DNA of 64,000 nt, from contig NZ_OY762267.1 of assembly GCF_963665245.1 (NCBI RefSeq), positions 1,922,001 through 1,986,000 of the forward strand, written 5' to 3'. The notes beneath the pieces were generated by a model that was not told the DNA's origin, ran no database searches, and was given only the letters and a program-made list of their open reading frames with translations. The position numbers and the translations under genes were made by a program. This document shows positions 34,396-41,979 of the stretch, one piece after another (within the stretch, counting starts at the first letter, position 1; every line of letters starts with the position of its first letter). The DNA is from an uncultured Paludibaculum sp. Its GTDB lineage: Bacteria; Acidobacteriota; Terriglobia; Bryobacterales; Bryobacteraceae.

Positions 34396-36899
34396 AGGCT
34401 TTGACGCACCACCCAGCGGCGGATGTGGCCGGGCGTGGCGCCTAGCGCGACCCGGATTCCAATCTCGCCACGGCGTTGCGCGACCGAGAAAGAGAGCACC
34501 CCATACAGCCCGATAGCGGCCAGCAATAGGGCGAGCCCACCAAAGACTGAGGAGAAGGCGGCCACCAGCCGCTCCGGCCGCGTGGCGTCACGCGCCTGAG
34601 AATCGAAAGTGCGCAAAGCATAGGAGGCTCGCGGATGCGCCTCCGCCACGGCCGCCCGAATCATCTCCGCCGCAGTCGGCAGGTCCAGACGGGTGCGCAG
34701 TTCGTAACTGAGGCCAGCCCGGCCCAACGGTTCCTGGGCTATCGACATATACACGGTCGGCGGCACGGCACCGCGAATCGTGCGGTATTTTGCATCCCTC
34801 ACCACGCCCACAACCTCCACCAACCTCTCCACCGCAGGCGCGCTGAACGAGGCCCGGAACTCTTTACGGAATCGCAGGCCCAACGCCGCCGCGGGGCTGT
34901 AAGCCCGGCCGCCGGGCAGTCCAGCCAGAGCCCGCCGGGCAAACGTCTCGTTGACCACTGCAACCAGCACCGAGTTCGAGTGATCTCCAGCCGAGATGTC
35001 CCGGCCGGCCAGCAGCGGTGTGCCCAGCGTTCGGAAGTAGCCAGGCGTGATGCCGTTGTAGTGGACGTGGATGCTCACCGGCTGGCCCGATCCGGATTCA
35101 ATTCGCATTGTCGATTGCCACGTATTGCCGGCCAGTGGAGTTACCAGAGAAGCACCGGCCGCTTCGACACCCGGCAGCGTCCGGAATCGTGCCAACAGTT
35201 CCTCGTGAAATGCCGCCCGAGCGGCCTCGACGATACCGGAGCGGGACAGATCCACATCGACGAGCAACACATCCGCCGGCTGAAAACCCAGGTCCGTGTG
35301 AGTGAGGTTGCGAAGGGTGGAGAGAAATAGCCCGGCTCCGATTACCAGCACCAGCGAAAGCGCAACCTGAAAAGCGACAAGCGCCGCACGCAGTCCGCCG
35401 CGCCGTTCGCCCGACGCACCGGATGCCGCGCGCAAGCCAATCTGCGGCTCGACCCGTGCGCTACGCCAGGCAGGCGCGGCTCCGAACAGCAACCCGCAAA
35501 GCAGGGCCACACAGGTGGTGAAGGCCAGTACCGCAGGATCGGGATGAAGATCGAGGAACAGTTCCTCACGGCGCGTAGCGGCCGCGCCCAACAGGAGCCT
35601 CGCAACAGGGGGAGCGATCACCAGGCCCAGGCAGCCGCCCGAGAACGCAAGCAGCACGCTCTCCGTGAGCATCTGCCTGGCAATGCGGGCTCGTGAGGCG
35701 CCCATGGCGAAACGTACCGCGATCTCCCGCCTACGAGCAGCCGAGCGCGCCAGCAGCAGGTTCGCCACATTCGCGCAGGCGATGAGGAGAACGAGGATCA
35801 CCACCGCGTTCAGTATGAGCACAGGCGTGCGCAGTTCCCTGCCCGTGTAGTTCACGCCGCGCGCCATGCTGACGAGCGAGAACTGACGGCCAAGATAGTC
35901 CTTCAGTATCTGCGGCTTCCAGCCGGGACTATGAGTGCGTTCCATGACGCCCGTCCCCAATGCCCGAACCCGCGACCGTGCCTGTGCCAGGGGCACTTCC
36001 TCTTTCAGCCGGCCGGCTACCACCAGCCACCAGTAGGAGCCATGCTTCAGCATGCTTTCCGGTCCGCGGAGGTAAGGTTCCGACGCCAGGGGAACCAGTA
36101 CGTCGAGCTTCTCGCCGACTTCGATACCCGTGAAGCCCGCCGGGGCGACCCCGACGATCCGGAAGGGCTTCCCATCCAGACGCAGCATCCGCCCCAGCAC
36201 TGCGGCGTCTCCGCCAAAGGCGCGCTGCCAGTAGTCGTAGCCCAGGACGGCAACCGCTGCGTCGGAGCCGCTCCCCGGCCGGTCGACAGCCTCATCAAAG
36301 GCGTGGCCCAGCGCCGGCTGCAGGCCGAGTGTCCGGAACATGGCGCCACTGGCGTAGGCGCCTCGCACTGGACTGACTTCCCCGCCCTGGCTGGTATCGA
36401 AGCTCTCAGTGGACCAGGCAAATACGGAGCTGAAGAAGTCCTGATGGTCGCGGAAATCTTCCCAGATGGGATTGGTGGCCGAGTCGTTCTCACCCAGTTG
36501 GAGCGCGTACAGTTGATGGGGCTGAGCGACGGGTAGCGTCCGCAGCAGCATCGCGTTGGTAATGGTGAACAGGGCCGTATTCGCCCCAATCCCAAGGGCC
36601 AGGGAGATGACCACTACGCCCGTGAGCCCGGGTGACTTACCAAAAGAACGCGCGGCGAATCGCAGGTCCTGCAGGCAGGTGTCGAGCCACTGGATAATGT
36701 CGGCGTCGCGAGCAAGCTCGCGCTGGAGCACTGGATTTCCAAACTCGCGCCGGGCAGCCTCAAGGGCTTCCTTTTCGGACAGCCCGGCCTTCCGGCGCTC
36801 CTCGGCGCGCATCGCGACGTGAAACGCCATCTCCTCGTCGAGCTCGTCCAAATGACGGTCGCCGCGGACGAGATTGACCACTTTGTTCCACCAGGGCAC
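34182..36899 (-). CDS. ADOP-family permease 3 (MacB/FtsX type)
   Basis: 905 residues and the first permease after padR (27-base gap). Its prefix domain (DRHLDELDEEMAFHVAMRAEERRKAGLSEKEA in outline) differs from those of the other two, while its last ~70 residues match permease 2 almost exactly. FtsX cores are VLLIACANVANLLLARSAAR with REIAVRFAMGASRARIARQ, and GLYGVLSFSVAQRRGEIGIR. The differing 5' end suggests it is the older member from which the 3' part was shared. Inner membrane; substrate unknown. Confidence 0.92.
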   Translation of the reverse strand: MPWWNKVVNLVRGDRHLDELDEEMAFHVAMRAEERRKAGLSEKEALEAARREFGNPVLQRELARDADIIQWLDTCLQDLRFAARSFGKSPGLTGVVVISLALGIGANTALFTITNAMLLRTLPVAQPHQLYALQLGENDSATNPIWEDFRDHQDFFSSVFAWSTESFDTSQGGEVSPVRGAYASGAMFRTLGLQPALGHAFDEAVDRPGSGSDAAVAVLGYDYWQRAFGGDAAVLGRMLRLDGKPFRIVGVAPAGFTGIEVGEKLDVLVPLASEPYLRGPESMLKHGSYWWLVVAGRLKEEVPLAQARSRVRALGTGVMERTHSPGWKPQILKDYLGRQFSLVSMARGVNYTGRELRTPVLILNAVVILVLLIACANVANLLLARSAARRREIAVRFAMGASRARIARQMLTESVLLAFSGGCLGLVIAPPVARLLLGAAATRREELFLDLHPDPAVLAFTTCVALLCGLLFGAAPAWRSARVEPQIGLRAASGASGERRGGLRAALVAFQVALSLVLVIGAGLFLSTLRNLTHTDLGFQPADVLLVDVDLSRSGIVEAARAAFHEELLARFRTLPGVEAAGASLVTPLAGNTWQSTMRIESGSGQPVSIHVHYNGITPGYFRTLGTPLLAGRDISAGDHSNSVLVAVVNETFARRALAGLPGGRAYSPAAALGLRFRKEFRASFSAPAVERLVEVVGVVRDAKYRTIRGAVPPTVYMSIAQEPLGRAGLSYELRTRLDLPTAAEMIRAAVAEAHPRASYALRTFDSQARDATRPERLVAAFSSVFGGLALLLAAIGLYGVLSFSVAQRRGEIGIRVALGATPGHIRRWVVRQSLATVAIGAMVGIGLAAWSTTLVQSVLYGVQPGDPLVYATGLAILLFISVLAAYLPARRATRLDPVQALRHE

Positions 36900-36926
36900 T
36901 GCGATTCTCCTTTCGTGCCGTTGCCC

Positions 36927-37262
36927 TTAGGCGTACTTCAGAAAGCGCGCTACCGCGGAAGTCAATCGCTCCCAGTTTTCTTCTTCCTGCTTCAGGCGCT
37001 CGCGGCCAGCCGGCGTGATCTCGTAGTAGCGGGCGCGGCGGTTGTTCTCGGTCGTGCCCCATTCGGCGGAGATCAGCGAATCCTGGGCCATCCGGTGCAG
37101 GGCGGGATAGAGCGATCCTTCTTCCACCCGCAACTCCTCCTGGGAAATCTGCTGCACCTGCAAGGTGATGCCATAGCCGTGCATTCGCCCGCGGCTGGCA
37201 AGCACCTTCAGCACCAGCAGGTCGAGCGTGCCCTGCAAACGGTCGTTGTCGTGGCGTCCCAT
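36927..37262 (-). CDS. PadR-family transcriptional repressor
   Basis: 111 residues, the short PadR form. LQGTLDLLVLKVLASRGRMHGYGI and EGSLYPALHRMAQDSLISAEWG make the winged helix, and RRARYYEITPAGRERLKQEEENWERL is the wing and dimerisation helix. Such repressors bind ATGT-N8/10-ACAT operators and respond to small molecules or other signals. It heads the operon with three ADOP permeases, the common acidobacterial arrangement. A perfect palindrome upstream overlaps its probable -10 box and its ribosome binding site (AGGAGAG), which points to autorepression. Confidence 0.94.
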   Translation of the reverse strand: MGRHDNDRLQGTLDLLVLKVLASRGRMHGYGITLQVQQISQEELRVEEGSLYPALHRMAQDSLISAEWGTTENNRRARYYEITPAGRERLKQEEENWERLTSAVARFLKYA

Positions 37263-37266
37263 CCGG

Positions 37267-37301
37267 CTCTCCTAGATGTCTAGTATAGACATCTAGGAGA
37301 G
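37267..37301 (-). promoter_or_regulatory. Perfect 16+3+16 bp palindrome: padR operator/promoter
   Basis: The arms CTCTCCTAGATGTCTA (37267-37282) and TAGACATCTAGGAGAG (37286-37301) are exact inverted copies around GTA. Within lies ATGT-N9-ACAT, the PadR consensus. On the minus strand TATACT (37282-37287) is a good -10, and AGGAGAG near the gene is the Shine-Dalgarno sequence, so the site overlaps both. If transcribed from further upstream, the RNA would also fold and hide the ribosome binding site. Confidence 0.8.
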
Positions 37302-37407
37302 TGGCGAAAGAGTAAAAATCGTAAACAAATCGGCGCCTGGAAAACCCGATCGAGCGGAGTCAAACGGAAGCTCTTGGAACTCCGCGTGCTAAACTCGTTA
37401 TTTCCTC

Positions 37408-37872
37408 ATGAAAATCGCGATTGGAGCTGACCACGCCGGATTCGCTCTGAAAGAGGAATTGCTGGCCGCGCTGCAGGCCAAAGGCTTGGAAGTGAAGGAC
37501 TTCGGGACTCACTCCGCCGATTCGACCGACTACCCCGATTACGCTGCCGCAGTCGCCGGCGCGGTGGCCCACGGTGAGTTTGACCGGGGGGTTCTCGTCT
37601 GCTCCACAGGAGTCGGAATGTCGATGGCGGCTAATAAGGTCCACGGAATCCGCGCCGCACTCGCCTTCAACGACGATGAGGTGACGCTCACCAGGCAGCA
37701 CAACGACGCCAACGTGCTGGCCATGGGCGCGCGCTACCTGAACCTGCCTCAGGCCGAGCACCTCGTCGAGGTGTTTCTCGAGACCGAGTTCCTGGGTGGA
37801 CGCCACCAACGTCGCGTGGACAAGATTATGGATTTGGAAAACCAACCAGCCGAGGAGGACCATCCCGCATGA
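37408..37872 (+). CDS. rpiB: Ribose-5-phosphate isomerase B
   Basis: 154 residues, standard for the RpiB/LacAB family. [13 protein letters not shown] is at 3-15; Cys65 in [16 protein letters not shown] is the catalytic base, and His98 in [14 protein letters not shown] opens the sugar ring. It interconverts ribose-5- and ribulose-5-phosphate in the pentose phosphate pathway. The last codons overlap the glyA start by ATGA, after a GGAGGA that serves glyA. The rpiB-glyA pairing is frequent in bacteria. Confidence 0.94.
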   Translation: MKIAIGADHAGFALKEELLAALQAKGLEVKDFGTHSADSTDYPDYAAAVAGAVAHGEFDRGVLVCSTGVGMSMAANKVHGIRAALAFNDDEVTLTRQHNDANVLAMGARYLNLPQAEHLVEVFLETEFLGGRHQRRVDKIMDLENQPAEEDHPA

Positions 37873-39149
37873 ACGAACAACAGCGTATGAGCCGTACCCT
37901 GGCCGAAGTCGATCCCGAGGTCGCCCAGGCGATCCGCCACGAGACGGAACGGCAGAACTCTCGATTGGAACTCATCGCCAGTGAGAATTTCACGTCCGAG
38001 GCCATCCTCGAAGCCACGTCCAGCGTCTTCACTAACAAATACGCCGAAGGCTATCCGGCCAAGCGCTACTATGGCGGCTGCGAATATGCCGACGTGGTGG
38101 AAAACCTGGCCCGCGACCGCGCCAAACAGCTCTTCAAGGCCGAGTACGCCAATGTTCAGCCGCATTCCGGCTCACAAGCCAACCAGGCGGCCTACACGGC
38201 TGTGTTGCAGCCCGGCGACACCATTCTGGGCATGAGCCTGGCGCACGGCGGCCACCTCACCCACGGCCACCCGCTGAACTTCTCGGGCAAAACCTATCAC
38301 GTCGTCTCCTACGGCGTGAAGCAGGGTGAAGAGACCATCGATTATGAGGAATTGGCGCGACTGGCCGAAGAACACAAGCCGAAGCTGATTGTCGGTGGGG
38401 CCAGCGCCTACTCGCGCATCATTGATTTCAAGCGGTTCCGCGAGATCGCCGACTCGGTTGGGGCCCTCTTCATGGTCGACATGGCCCACTTCTCGGGCCT
38501 GGTGGCCGCCGGCATTTACCCGAACCCCTGCGAACACGCCCACATCGTCACCTCCACCACGCACAAGACCCTGCGCGGACCACGGGCCGGCATTATCCTG
38601 GCACAAGCCCAGTTTGGGGCCGCCATCGATAGGGTCGTCTTCCCCGGGATCCAAGGCGGCCCGCTGGTCCATGTCATCGCGGCCAAGGCAGTCTGCTTCC
38701 TGGAGGCGATGAGTCCCGAATTCGTCCAGTACCAGACGCAGGTAGTCGCCAACGCCAAGGCGCTGGCCGCCGGTCTGACCGAGCACGGCTACCGCATCGT
38801 CTCGGGGGGGACTGATTCCCACGTAATGCTGGTGGATATCTTCTCCAAGGGCCTGCGCGGCAAGGAGGCCGAAAAGGCCCTGGACGAGGCCTACATCACG
38901 GTCAACAAGAACTCCATCCCGTTCGACGTCAATCCACCGCTGAATCCCAGCGGCGTTCGCCTCGGCAGTCCGGCTGTCACCACGCGGGGCTTCCAGGAAG
39001 CGGAAATGAAGGAAGTGGCCGCGCTCATCGCACAGGTGCTGGATGCGCCGGCCTCTCCTGAGAACCTGGCTGCCGTACGGCAGCGAGTGGCCGCTCTGAC
39101 GGAGCGCTTCCCGCTCTATTCCTGGAAACTGCCCACCGTGAACGCCTGA
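37869..39149 (+). CDS. glyA: Serine hydroxymethyltransferase
   Basis: 426 residues. A PLP enzyme converting serine and tetrahydrofolate to glycine and methylene-tetrahydrofolate. [13 protein letters not shown] is near the start, [21 protein letters not shown] follows, and the PLP lysine is Lys233 in [22 protein letters not shown] and [15 protein letters not shown] are conserved C-terminal segments. Translation is coupled to rpiB. It supplies one-carbon units, as used by the purine enzyme PurH encoded later in the window. Confidence 0.97.
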   Translation: MNEQQRMSRTLAEVDPEVAQAIRHETERQNSRLELIASENFTSEAILEATSSVFTNKYAEGYPAKRYYGGCEYADVVENLARDRAKQLFKAEYANVQPHSGSQANQAAYTAVLQPGDTILGMSLAHGGHLTHGHPLNFSGKTYHVVSYGVKQGEETIDYEELARLAEEHKPKLIVGGASAYSRIIDFKRFREIADSVGALFMVDMAHFSGLVAAGIYPNPCEHAHIVTSTTHKTLRGPRAGIILAQAQFGAAIDRVVFPGIQGGPLVHVIAAKAVCFLEAMSPEFVQYQTQVVANAKALAAGLTEHGYRIVSGGTDSHVMLVDIFSKGLRGKEAEKALDEAYITVNKNSIPFDVNPPLNPSGVRLGSPAVTTRGFQEAEMKEVAALIAQVLDAPASPENLAAVRQRVAALTERFPLYSWKLPTVNA

Positions 39150-39173
39150 TCCTCGGGCTGTACGAACTGAGCC

Positions 39174-40349
39174 ATGCCGCTCCGCATCCTTCTCGACGCC
39201 CGCCACGTCAGGGATTTCGGATTCGGCACCTATATCCGGAACCTGGTGCGGGGCCTTGTGGCCATTGCCGCCCCGCATCATTTCCTGCTCGTGGCCCACA
39301 AGGCCGATCAACACGAATTCGACGGCCTGCCGTCCAATTTCGAGTTGCTGTTCTATGAGCGCAAGGACAGTGAACCGCTCGACCAGATAGCCTTTCCCTG
39401 GTTTGTCCGCTCGCAGCAGGTGGACCTCTCGCACATCCCCTTGAATGTGGTGCCGCTGGCCATGCCTCACCCCTACGTGGTCACGGTGCATGACCTTTCC
39501 AGCCTGGTGTGGGATGCTCCGTCCGGCTGGAAGCACGAAATCCGGCAACTTCAGATCCGTCGCGGTCTGATGCGGGCGGAACGCGTCATCACAGTCAGCG
39601 AATCCACTCGACATGACGTGGTGCAGCTGCTGGGGATCCCCGCCGCACGGGTGCGCCGCATCTATGGCGGCGCCGATCCACGATTCACACACCACATCCC
39701 GGGCCCGGGAGCCCGCGCCGCCGGCCCGGAAGCTTGGGCTCACGAGCGACGGCGTATCCTGGAGCGCTACGGCATCCACTATCCGTTCCTGCTCTACGCC
39801 GGCACCATCCGGGCCCAGAAGAACATCCCGAGGCTCGTGGAGGCTTTCTCCTTGCTCCGCGGCGAACTCGAGCATCTTCCACAATGGCGCGATCTTCGCC
39901 TGATCATCATCGGCGACGAGATCTCACGCTACCCGGCTGTGCGGCAGGCAGTCATTCAATCGCGCATCGAGCAGCAGGTCCGGTTCCTCGGCTTCGTCCC
40001 CCTGGATACCCTGCGGGTCTTCTACGAAGCCGCCTCAGCTTTCGTCTTTCCTTCTCTCTATGAGGGATTCGGCCTCCCACCGCTGGAGGCCATGGCGTCC
40101 GGGACGCCCGTCGTCTGCTCGAACTCGACATCGCTCCCCGAAGTAGTGGGCGACGCCGCGATGATCGTCAGCCCCGACAACGTCTTCGACATCGCGCGGG
40201 GCATGAAAGAAGTTCTGCTCGACCAGGCACTTCGAGCGGAGCTCATCCGCCGCGGTGTCGAGCGCTCACGCTTCTTCCGCTGGGAAGACACGGCTCGGGA
40301 AGTGCTGGAAACATACATCACTGCCGCCACGGGGCGCTCCCGGAACTAG
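39174..40349 (+). CDS. GT4-family glycosyltransferase
   Basis: 391 residues, GT-B fold. [21 protein letters not shown] near the N-terminus and [11 protein letters not shown] form the acceptor domain. The C-terminal donor domain has [39 protein letters not shown], and the nucleotide-sugar motif [23 protein letters not shown] with its ExxxxxxxE glutamates. It probably adds a hexose to a surface glycan. It follows glyA by 24 bases and overlaps the convergent HTH regulator by four bases. GDP-sugars made by the operon at 2-8 kb could be donors, but this is speculative. Confidence 0.9.
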   Translation: MPLRILLDARHVRDFGFGTYIRNLVRGLVAIAAPHHFLLVAHKADQHEFDGLPSNFELLFYERKDSEPLDQIAFPWFVRSQQVDLSHIPLNVVPLAMPHPYVVTVHDLSSLVWDAPSGWKHEIRQLQIRRGLMRAERVITVSESTRHDVVQLLGIPAARVRRIYGGADPRFTHHIPGPGARAAGPEAWAHERRRILERYGIHYPFLLYAGTIRAQKNIPRLVEAFSLLRGELEHLPQWRDLRLIIIGDEISRYPAVRQAVIQSRIEQQVRFLGFVPLDTLRVFYEAASAFVFPSLYEGFGLPPLEAMASGTPVVCSNSTSLPEVVGDAAMIVSPDNVFDIARGMKEVLLDQALRAELIRRGVERSRFFRWEDTAREVLETYITAATGRSRN

Positions 40350-41074
40350 GTCCAGCGGCGCAGGCCGCGGATCATGCGGGGATCGCGCCCGGCCCACAAA
40401 ACAATCGCGCGGACTATCCGCAGCTGTGGACAATCGTTCAGTTCCACAAAAGACGGTCCGACACGGCCGCTCAGCGTGGTTTGTCCCAAGATCACAAGGC
40501 GCTCGTTTTCCGCGCGCAACTGCCGGATCAAGCCGGTACCACCCCATTGGATCGCGTACCAATGACGCCCGACGACCGAGGCCCGGAACGACTCGTCGCG
40601 GCTCAAGAGCGCATAGTCCACCCGTCCAAACGCCTGCCCAAGTTCGGCATCCTTACCCACAGCCACCAGCGCCAGCCGGTTGGCATTCTCGAACAGCGCA
40701 CCCGGCATCGGAAACCACTCGGCGACGTCATCCCAGTTGGGAAACGGAGAGTCGGGGCCGAGGCGGCCGCGCAGGACCGGTACCATTTGCGTGGCGCGAT
40801 CGCGCGGCCGTCTCTGCGCCAAGGCGAGGCCCAGTTCGTTCGTCTCGATCAGATCGACGAGGCTGAAATCCAGGCCCCTGAGCAGCGCATCTCCAACTTC
40901 CGTTGACAATCCCCTGACCCCCTTCAGGACGTTGTGGACATGGGGCTGCGAGACGCCGATATGCCGCGCCAGGCTTCGCTCAGTATACTCGCCGTTGCTC
41001 AGGCGGTAACGGACCGCCATCAGCAGCCGGTTCTGTAGCGTCGCGAGAGTCAGGCGCGTGTGTGACAGTGCCAT
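40346..41074 (-). CDS. HTH (XRE/Cro-like) regulator with unknown C-terminal domain
   Basis: 242 residues. Residues 30-55 form a Cro/CI-like helix-turn-helix (ERSLARHIGVSQPHVHNVLKGVRG). The remaining ~170 residues, including WFPMPGALFENANRLALVAVGK and GRHWYAIQWGGTGLIRQLRAENERLVIL, are mixed alpha/beta. They occupy the place of a LexA/S24 sensor domain, but the peptidase Ser/Lys pair is not recognisable. The protein probably senses a signal and binds the palindrome that begins at its own start codon. It converges on the glycosyltransferase gene. Confidence 0.75.
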   Translation of the reverse strand: MALSHTRLTLATLQNRLLMAVRYRLSNGEYTERSLARHIGVSQPHVHNVLKGVRGLSTEVGDALLRGLDFSLVDLIETNELGLALAQRRPRDRATQMVPVLRGRLGPDSPFPNWDDVAEWFPMPGALFENANRLALVAVGKDAELGQAFGRVDYALLSRDESFRASVVGRHWYAIQWGGTGLIRQLRAENERLVILGQTTLSGRVGPSFVELNDCPQLRIVRAIVLWAGRDPRMIRGLRRWT

Positions 41075-41090
41075 ATTTCTAATAGAAATA
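41074..41090 (-). promoter_or_regulatory. Palindrome TATTTCTAATAGAAATA at the HTH gene start
   Basis: A perfect 8+1+8 inverted repeat whose last base is the A of the start ATG. On the minus strand a TACTAT -10-like box lies just upstream (41093-41098), placing the transcription start inside the palindrome and making a very short leader without Shine-Dalgarno. It is a natural autorepression site for the HTH protein. Confidence 0.6.
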
Positions 41091-41128
41091 GGATAGTACC
41101 GGTACCACTTCCCACTTCATCTTGGCCG

Positions 41129-41153
41129 GTCCGAAAACACACTTTAATCGGAC
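41129..41153. promoter_or_regulatory. Inverted repeat GTCCGA-N13-TCGGAC
   Basis: Perfect 6-bp arms separated by 13 bases lie in the gap between the divergent HTH gene and the zinc-finger-like gene. The spacing would fit a dimeric regulator site. It is weaker evidence than the neighbouring 17-bp palindrome. Confidence 0.3.
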
Positions 41154-41236
41154 AACTCATCGCCCATAAGCTGTTTCCATTCAACACTTATCACCTCTTT
41201 CACCCGCGGCCGGCCAGATCGCCCTCACTCTCGCCA

Positions 41237-41264
41237 TTGACGATTTCGGATATCCCGGTACTAT
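41237..41264 (+). promoter_or_regulatory. Promoter of the CxxCxGxG orphan gene
   Basis: TTGACG (41237-41242) is followed after 16 bases by TACTAT (41259-41264). The expected transcription start near 41271 leaves no leader for an ATG at 41272 but about 60 bases for the ATG at 41335. Confidence 0.55.
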
Positions 41265-41334
41265 TCAGGTCATGGCACCGCGGCTGGATCTCGTGAGGGA
41301 GACCTCCGCGAATCAATTGAAGGACATGACAATC

Positions 41335-41916
41335 ATGGAGTGGACCCGTTCTGAGACCCTCGCGTTGGCATTGAGCAGTTGCACACAGTGCTTCGGCATG
41401 GGTGTGCGTTCTCACCGCAGTGGTCACCTACGACCGTGCAGTTGCGTTCTGCGTTCGATCTTTCGCGCCTGCTACGCGCGATTCCGCCGTTCTCTCGAAA
41501 AGGAAAAGCACCTCAGCGTCACGACACTCGATGGCACACATCGGGGCGGCCGCCGCAACACATGGGGCCGGAAGAATGAGGAGTTCATCGCCGACTTCTA
41601 CCTGGTGACGCGCAGAACACTGACCGGAATGGAGTGGCGGATCTTTTCCGCCCACTACCTCCTGGGCGCCGACTGGCGTCTCTGCTCCAGGCAACTGAAG
41701 CTCGATCGCGGAACGTTCTTCCACTCCATCTATGCGATTGAGAAGAAGCTTGGCTTGGCCTACCGGAACCTGGCCCCCTATGCCTTGTTTCCCACCGATG
41801 ACTATTTCCAGGGCGTTACGGCTCACGCGGAGCCACCCAAACCCATGCAAGTCATCGAAATGCGCCGCGTTTCGTTGCACGATTGCCTGAACGTCCCGGT
41901 CCGCCGGGCAGCCTGA
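41335..41916 (+). CDS. Orphan protein with DnaJ-like CxxCxGxG motif and possible HTH
   Basis: 193 residues from the ATG at 41335, preceded by AAGGA at a ten-base spacing; starts at 41272 (214 residues) and 41326 are possible, but the promoter position disfavours 41272. CTQCFGMG (Cys16, Cys19) is a CxxCxGxG element as in DnaJ and lambdoid Q antiterminators. With CSC (Cys35, Cys37) it could bind zinc. A basic stretch follows. The last ~90 residues (MEWRIFSAHYLLGADWRLCSRQLKLDRGTFFHSIYAIEKKLG in outline) look like a sigma-region-4-like helix-turn-helix. A transcription-related role is a guess. It is unlinked to its neighbours. Confidence 0.6.
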   Translation: MEWTRSETLALALSSCTQCFGMGVRSHRSGHLRPCSCVLRSIFRACYARFRRSLEKEKHLSVTTLDGTHRGGRRNTWGRKNEEFIADFYLVTRRTLTGMEWRIFSAHYLLGADWRLCSRQLKLDRGTFFHSIYAIEKKLGLAYRNLAPYALFPTDDYFQGVTAHAEPPKPMQVIEMRRVSLHDCLNVPVRRAA

Positions 41917-41979
41917 CGCGCCCACGAAAAGGTGGGGGACAACAGGTCTCCCACCACGCGGCATCCAACACGTCATACA

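Noticed and set aside
28764..36899. The three ADOP permeases as a complete ABC exporter
   Set aside because: No ATPase or adaptor is encoded with them. The prefix domain and length identify orphan ADOP permeases, unlike the complete exporter at 44.6-49 kb.
38172..39884. 570-codon minus-strand frame opposite glyA and the glycosyltransferase
   Set aside because: It spans two recognised genes on the other strand and has no family signature.
41041..41110. GTACCGGTAC palindrome at 41096-41105 as a regulator site
   Set aside because: Short and within the range expected by chance; the neighbouring 17-bp palindrome is the better candidate.
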